Assembly (NCBI GenBank): GCA_966250015.1
Contig: CBINFS010000023.1
Location: 1-57,796 of the forward strand
DNA from: CBINFS01 sp966250015
Lineage (GTDB): Bacteria > Bacteroidota > Rhodothermia > Rhodothermales > DASSAV01
Length of the DNA: 57,796 nucleotides
Direction of reading: 5' to 3'
How positions within the stretch are numbered: the first letter of the stretch is position 1; each line of letters begins with the position of its first letter. Positions 53,873 through 57,796 of this stretch are shown one piece after another. Made by a program: the position numbers and the translations under genes. The notes beneath the pieces are model-generated. The model saw only the letters and a program-made list of their open reading frames with translations, did not search any database and had not been told where the DNA came from.

Positions 53873-54373
53873 TCACGCCATTTCCGGCATGCCCATCTCG
53901 GCCCATTCTTCGCGGGAGGGGCCATAAATGCCGGGGACGCGGAGGCCGGCCTGGCGCATCAGTACCGTAAGCTGGCCCAGGTGGTGAACCTCGTGAATCA
54001 CCAGTACGGTCAGGATCTTCCCCTTCGTCCACATCTCGCCGTACATGTTCACTTCTTCCTTCAGCTCCGCGTCGGTCCAGTTGCTTTCGACTGCCTCTCC
54101 CAGGGAACGGGAGGTCTTTTCGTAAGCCTCCAGAATCTCTGCGGCGGTTTTGGGGGCGGGTGCGTCTTCGGCAGGACCGTCAACCGACAACCCTACGTGT
54201 CCGGGCATTTCCACCAGGCAGAGGACGACGTGCCACGCGAGCTCACGGATTGATCGACCCTGATCGTAGATGCGCTGGTCGAGCGAGTCATCGGTCAGAT
54301 TTCTGAACAATTTGAGCGTGTTCTCCCGGTGATGGGCCCAGTAATCGGCGAAATCTTTGATTGTGCAAAACAT
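53873..54373 (-). CDS. DinB/YfiT-fold protein
   Basis: 166 aa, cytosolic four-helix bundle. DFADYWAHHRENTLKLFRNL, LDQRIYDQGRSIRELAWHVV, TAAEILEAYEKTSRSLGEAV and KILTVLVIHEVHHLGQLTVL then MRQAGLRVPG match the DinB_2 family. The three metal-ligand histidines appear present: one in ELAWHVV and two in HEVHHLGQ. Family members are metal-dependent thiol (bacillithiol- or mycothiol-type) transferases or uncharacterised damage-induced proteins; the thiol used here is unknown. A GGAGG site 8 nt upstream supports the ATG at 54373. Upstream lies lspA on the same strand with a 99-bp gap. Confidence 0.9.
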   Translation of the reverse strand: MFCTIKDFADYWAHHRENTLKLFRNLTDDSLDQRIYDQGRSIRELAWHVVLCLVEMPGHVGLSVDGPAEDAPAPKTAAEILEAYEKTSRSLGEAVESNWTDAELKEEVNMYGEMWTKGKILTVLVIHEVHHLGQLTVLMRQAGLRVPGIYGPSREEWAEMGMPEMA

Positions 54374-54472
54374 GGGTGACCTCCTGTGTGTGAGTGGATG
54401 ATGAGATCAAATTAGCGATACACACCACCACGAGGTAGATCACCACAGAAAAGATTTTCCAGTTGACCCGAG

Positions 54473-54982
54473 TCAGACCGGATCTTGCTCTTCGGGTTGT
54501 ATAGCGTCCGATGGAGGCTGATCCAGATAAGATTTGAGGACGAGCATGGAGATGCCTATGAGCACGAAAAAGTCGGCGAAGTTGAACGTAGCCCAGCGGT
54601 GGGCGCCGATGCCTATGTCGATGAAGTCGGTCACGCGCCCGTCGACGATACGGTCGAGGAAGTTGGCGAGCGCGCCGCCGATCAGGACGCCGAGCGCCCA
54701 CGGCGCCGGCATCGGGTAGCTGCCGGTCCGCAGCCCGTGCAACAGCCAGAGGGCAAGCAGTACCGTTGCGATGCCGCTCACGATGATCACGCCCGGGCCG
54801 TTGGTTGCGAAGAGCCCGAAGGCGATCCCTTCATTGTACAGGAGCGTCAGCCGAAGCCAGTCGCCCGACAGCGCAACGGGAAGGTACGGGATCAACGATT
54901 CCTCAGCCCAGGACTTCGTCCCGAGGTCGAAGGCTACCGCCGCCGCCATCACCACCGCAAGAGGAAACAACTTCCTGAACAT
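54473..54982 (-). CDS. lspA: Lipoprotein signal peptidase (signal peptidase II)
   Basis: 169 aa from the ATG at 54982, just before the first helix (FRKLFPLAVVMAAAVAFDLG); an upstream in-frame start at 55006 adds 8 residues. Four transmembrane helices and the diagnostic blocks TLLYNEGIAFGLFA, IGGALANFLDRIVDGRVTDF (catalytic Asp110) and HRWATFNFADFFVLIGISML (catalytic Asp137) are present. It cleaves the signal of diacylated prolipoproteins before the lipid-modified Cys, which the two lipoproteins encoded here would need. The length is normal. Confidence 0.95.
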   Translation of the reverse strand: MFRKLFPLAVVMAAAVAFDLGTKSWAEESLIPYLPVALSGDWLRLTLLYNEGIAFGLFATNGPGVIIVSGIATVLLALWLLHGLRTGSYPMPAPWALGVLIGGALANFLDRIVDGRVTDFIDIGIGAHRWATFNFADFFVLIGISMLVLKSYLDQPPSDAIQPEEQDPV

Positions 54983-55046
54983 TCGCACCCCCCACCGCAA
55001 ATCCAACCGTGAATCGTGCCGTCGCCGGCCATCTTCCTTCTACCCA

Positions 55047-55112
55047 CGACCTGCCAATTATTTCCAGTGGCGGTGTGCCCTCGATGTACGATAGTTGGAA
55101 ATAATCAGGTCG
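55047..55112. repeat. Long inverted repeat directly after a gene stop
   Basis: Left arm 55047-55066 is CGACCTG-cca-ATTATTTCCA; the right arm 55096-55112 is the reverse complement CGACCTGATTATTTCCA without the 3-nt insert. The 17 matching bases enclose 29 nt. The right arm ends one base before the stop codon of the minus-strand gene at 55113, so on that strand the structure would form directly after translation ends. It could be an atypical terminator or 3'-end protection hairpin, or the ends of a tiny element. Confidence 0.55.
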
Positions 55113-55421
55113 TCACGACACCGCACCCGCCGGATCGCTGAACAGCCGGGCAAAACCCGGGTATGGAGCGAGCGGGATCAGGTCGAAGCGAATGAGGCCT
55201 TCCCGGACGAGCGGAAGCGTCTGCAAGATAGTTGCGGCTTCGTCCGTACCCGAACACTCCAGGACCAGAACGGCGCTTCGCTGGTCGGCTCGAAAGTATA
55301 TCTCACGGATCAGGTCCATTTGCTGAAGCTCCCACACCCGCCTCGCCTCCTCCACAAGGTACGGCTGATACGCTTCGGGCGAAGTGCCCGGGACTTCGGT
55401 TTCGAGCGCAAGCACTTTCAT
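55113..55421 (-). CDS. Small dimeric alpha-beta-barrel protein (muconolactone isomerase/YciI-like)
   Basis: 102 aa from the ATG at 55421; the frame continues to a TTG at 55436. One ferredoxin-like unit: MKVLALETEVPG, YLVEEARRVWELQQMDLIRE, IYFRADQRSAVLVLECSGTD, EAATILQTLPLVREGLIRFD, LIPLAPYPGFARLF. This layout, with the PLVREGLIxFDxIPLxPYPGFxRLF ending, is a recurring family of small bacterial proteins related to muconolactone isomerase and YciI barrels; enzymatic function is not established. It is upstream of lspA on the same strand but separated from it by 130 bp and a large inverted repeat. Confidence 0.75.
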   Translation of the reverse strand: MKVLALETEVPGTSPEAYQPYLVEEARRVWELQQMDLIREIYFRADQRSAVLVLECSGTDEAATILQTLPLVREGLIRFDLIPLAPYPGFARLFSDPAGAVS

Positions 55422-55587
55422 ATCGTACCGTTCCAAAGGGTAGCAATACCGGTGTTTCTAAAGGTAGGTGGTACGGTAAAACATATGAATCGAACCTCGA
55501 ATTATTTTGCCAGCTTGCCATTTATCACACCGTTTTGCTGTATGTTTACGTTAAGACACCGGTGCTTTCAATTTCATTCCTACCTGT

Positions 55588-57654
55588 ATGTCAAACGATC
55601 TGAACGCAGGAGGAGGAGCCGCACACGGCTCAGGTGAAGAAAGGAAGCCATTTCAAAGCGAACAGGCGCCGCCTATCGCAGAAGAGGTCAGAGAAGAGGA
55701 GGCGCATCGGAGAATGATCAGGTTCGAGGCGTCGCTGGACAATGCTCCGATCGGCCTCATTTTCTTCGACCGAACCCACCGGCTTATACGAGTAAATACG
55801 CTGTTCGAAGAAGCCCAAGGCCTTCCCCGAGACCGGATCGTCGGCCGACGGCTCGCTGATGTCGCACCCCGGTTTGCCGCACAGATCGACGACCACGTGG
55901 ACACCGTCTTTTCGACCGGCAAAGTGGTGAGTGACCTCGTGGTTCAGTGCCCCCGAGGAGAACACCATTGGAGAGCCGGACTTTTTCCTGTCCGTAGTGA
56001 GGATACGGTCGAATACGTGGGTGTTTACCTGGTGGACGTCTCCGAAGCTAAACGGCACGAGCAGAAGCTGGAGAACCAGACCAGGCGGGTCGAGATCCTG
56101 TCGTCGCTCGTTTCCCGGCTGCTGGCGCCCCACGTGTCGGGCGACATTTCGCCGCACATTCTGAACATTCTTCGCGAGCCGCTGGAAATTGACTATTTGA
56201 TCAGTACGCAGCTCGAAGGGTCCGGCGCAAACGGCTGTGACTTCGAGTACGCCGGCATCTCGGAGCAGCAAGCCCGGACTGCCATAGAGGTAATGACAGG
56301 CCGCGAGGATTTCGATACCCGCATCCGGTCGGGAGAAATACTGTCATTAAGCCCAAATGACGTCCCGGACGTGCTGCCCGAGGATACTACCGTATGCCTG
56401 GCCGTACCGATCACCCGGTCGGACACCGTCATCGGATTCATGATCGTCGGATCTTCAAAACGCACGGATTTCGACGAGTTTGATCGAGAGTTCTTCCGCA
56501 ACATCGGAGGCATGTTCGACCTCATCAAGGAGCGGCGCATGATGGAGCAATCGCTTCGCAGAAGCGAGCTCGAATACCGCACCCTGTTCGAAGAAGAGGG
56601 CACCGGGAAGGCAGAAACCGATTCCACGGGCACGCTCCTGCGCGTGAACAACAAGTTCTGCTCGATGCTGGGATTCTCACGCGAAGAGCTCGTGGGTATG
56701 AACGTCGTCCAGATAACCCATCCGGACGACCTGGAAAGCAGCCTGGAAGGCGTCCAGGCGTTGTACCGGGGAGAGATCAAGGAGCTCGTCATCGAGAAGC
56801 GGTACGTCCGAAAGGACGGCTCCTTCTTCTGGGCAGAGACGACGCTGTCGCTCATCCGCGACGAGAACGGGGAGCCCATACATTCGATATCGGTCGTGCG
56901 CGACATCACCGAGCGGATCAAACACGCCGAAGCCCTCCGTAAGCACGAGACGATGCTTGCCGAGCGCGTGCAGCGACGCACGGCACAGGTCCGTGCACTC
57001 TCGCACGCCCTGGCAGGCGCCGAGCAGACCGAGCGGCGGCGCGTCGCCCAGCTCCTCCACGACGACCTCCAGCAAGTCCTCCACGCCGCACACCTCAAGA
57101 CGCAGGTCCTCTCGATGGACGCAGCCGATCTGGGGCTCGACGAGCTCGTAACGCAGATCGACGAGATCAAAGCCCTCCTCAAACGCGCCGCCCAGACCAC
57201 CCGGTCGCTGGCGACCGAGCTCTCACCCCCCGCACTCGAAGAAGAAGACCTGACCATCAGCCTCCAGTGGCTCGCCGGGCACGTGTATCAAATGCACGAG
57301 CTCGAGGTCGACTTCTCTTGCAGCGGCCCGTGCATCGTTCCCCGGCGCGAAGTACGCACGCTCATCGTCCACGTGGTCAACGAGCTGCTCTTCAACGTCG
57401 TAAAGCACGCCGAAACGAAAAAAGCTTCTCTGGTCCTCGACTTCGACGACGATCAGGTCTTCATAGAGGTCCGTGACAAGGGCAAGGGTTTCGACACGAG
57501 CGGGGGCGTTAAGGAGACGTCAGCCGCGTTTGGACTCGCGAGTGTGCGCGAACGCCTGAGCTGGATCGACGGCTCCTTCGAGGTCATATCGAGCCCCGGC
57601 CAAGGCACCACCGTCCGCATCTCCGTCCCCATCACCAACGACGCCGACGCGTGA
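55588..57654 (+). CDS. PAS-GAF-PAS sensor histidine kinase, NarL-type (HisKA_3)
   Basis: 688 aa, soluble. A polar N-terminus (about 1-40) is followed by PAS 1 (about 45-160, NAPIGLIFFDRTHRLIRVNT), GAF (about 170-320, DTTVCLAVPITRSDTVIGFM), PAS 2 with PAC (about 325-450, RYVRKDGSFFWAETTLSLIR ... VVRDITERIK) and a coiled coil. HisKA_3 has phosphoacceptor His491 in RRRVAQLLHDDLQQVLHAAH, and HATPase has VNELLFNVVKHAETKKASLV, VRDKGKGFD and FGLASVRERL. This dimerisation type normally pairs with LuxR-family (NarL-like) response regulators; none is in the window, but one could follow beyond the right edge. The start ATG lacks a strong ribosome-binding site. Confidence 0.93.
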   Translation: MSNDLNAGGGAAHGSGEERKPFQSEQAPPIAEEVREEEAHRRMIRFEASLDNAPIGLIFFDRTHRLIRVNTLFEEAQGLPRDRIVGRRLADVAPRFAAQIDDHVDTVFSTGKVVSDLVVQCPRGEHHWRAGLFPVRSEDTVEYVGVYLVDVSEAKRHEQKLENQTRRVEILSSLVSRLLAPHVSGDISPHILNILREPLEIDYLISTQLEGSGANGCDFEYAGISEQQARTAIEVMTGREDFDTRIRSGEILSLSPNDVPDVLPEDTTVCLAVPITRSDTVIGFMIVGSSKRTDFDEFDREFFRNIGGMFDLIKERRMMEQSLRRSELEYRTLFEEEGTGKAETDSTGTLLRVNNKFCSMLGFSREELVGMNVVQITHPDDLESSLEGVQALYRGEIKELVIEKRYVRKDGSFFWAETTLSLIRDENGEPIHSISVVRDITERIKHAEALRKHETMLAERVQRRTAQVRALSHALAGAEQTERRRVAQLLHDDLQQVLHAAHLKTQVLSMDAADLGLDELVTQIDEIKALLKRAAQTTRSLATELSPPALEEEDLTISLQWLAGHVYQMHELEVDFSCSGPCIVPRREVRTLIVHVVNELLFNVVKHAETKKASLVLDFDDDQVFIEVRDKGKGFDTSGGVKETSAAFGLASVRERLSWIDGSFEVISSPGQGTTVRISVPITNDADA

Positions 57655-57670
57655 GCATTTTAAGACTACA

Positions 57671-57796
57671 TCCGCCGATGGACGCAGATTAGCGCGGATG
57701 TTTTTCTGAGGGCGCGCGACCCCAGGGCGGGACGTTTAGTGCTACCGAAGACACTACACAGATACGTCATCTCCGCGAAGGCGGAGATCCAGGGAT
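57671..57796. repeat. Left half of a composite palindromic repeat, cut by the window end
   Basis: delta 57671-57710 (GATGGACGCAGATTAGCGCG then GATGTTTTT), epsilon 57721-57736 (CCCAGGGCGGGACGTT), beta 57764-57795 (ATCTCCGC-gaag-GCGGAGAT core then CCAGG). It starts 16 bp after the stop of the kinase gene. The order matches the left half of the reference copy; the right half, if present, lies outside the window. Confidence 0.75.

Noticed and set aside
1..57796. tRNA, rRNA, CRISPR arrays, riboswitches, phage or integrase genes
   Set aside because: Intergenic regions were read for tRNA arms, regularly spaced direct repeats and known riboswitch cores; nothing convincing was found. The dispersed repeats are irregularly spaced and mosaic, not CRISPR-like.

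Overview
The window looks like chromosomal DNA from a GC-rich, Gram-negative member of the Bacteroidota lineage, most likely Rhodothermota or a close relative. This rests on family content: a secreted penicillin-acylase homologue with a C-terminal Por-secretion (type IX) sorting domain containing NYPNPFNP, a DUF5916 outer-membrane protein, several Sec-signal beta-barrel proteins, two lipoproteins, a two-component-propeller histidine kinase, and many genes without a clear Shine-Dalgarno sequence. No rRNA, tRNA, CRISPR array, transposase, phage gene or integrase was seen. The content is housekeeping and environmental, not an obvious island.

Layout. 1-5.5 kb (all minus strand): a broken alpha/beta-hydrolase gene, an outer-membrane barrel protein, a YceI protein, an AHSA1/SRPBCC protein and a three-PAS histidine kinase. 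5.8-12.1 kb: an ABC exporter, a DUF481 barrel protein, the acylase, and a pRiA4b ORF-3-like protein. 12.5-18.1 kb: two convergent histidine kinases with closely related kinase cores but different sensors. 18.3-23.8 kb: a small helical protein, a K+/H+ antiporter, an AI-2E family permease and a membrane-anchored MutS-like ATPase. 24.4-33.6 kb: a 63-aa acidic protein divergent from an M16 zinc protease, then a minus-strand run of phospholipase-D-type synthase, type II NADH dehydrogenase and DUF5916 protein. 34-38.9 kb: a small secreted protein, a GT4 glycosyltransferase / debranching-enzyme pair and a barrel protein. 39.4-48.8 kb: a lipoprotein and a cysteine-poor thioredoxin-fold protein, VOC, TylF-type methyltransferase, RNA methyltransferase, GH20 hexosaminidase, TAT-exported aldo/keto reductase, an ABC-2 transporter pair and a PP2C-like protein. 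49.5-57.7 kb: folD, a DinG/XPD-type helicase with a degenerate exonuclease domain, a DinB-fold protein, lspA, a small dimeric-barrel protein and a PAS-GAF-PAS NarL-type kinase.

The most unusual structure is non-coding. Eight intergenic spaces hold a mosaic family of palindromic repeat modules, named here gamma, delta, epsilon, beta, alpha and kappa. In its cleanest form (53501-53857) the modules make one nested palindrome, gamma-delta-epsilon-beta | beta'-epsilon'-delta'-gamma', that fills the spacer between two convergent genes. Two more composites fill convergent spacers in the same way (14037-14601 and 27554-28105), and half-elements or sub-units occur elsewhere. Individual beta arms keep their own hairpins by paired base changes. 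No mobilising enzyme is present in the window.

Likely working units: GT4 glycosyltransferase with debranching enzyme; ABC-2 ATPase with permease (4-bp overlap); folD with the DinG-like helicase (42-bp gap); lipoprotein with the thioredoxin-fold protein, ended by a strong terminator. Four histidine kinases are encoded but no response regulator or recognisable DNA-binding transcription factor, so their partners must lie outside the window.
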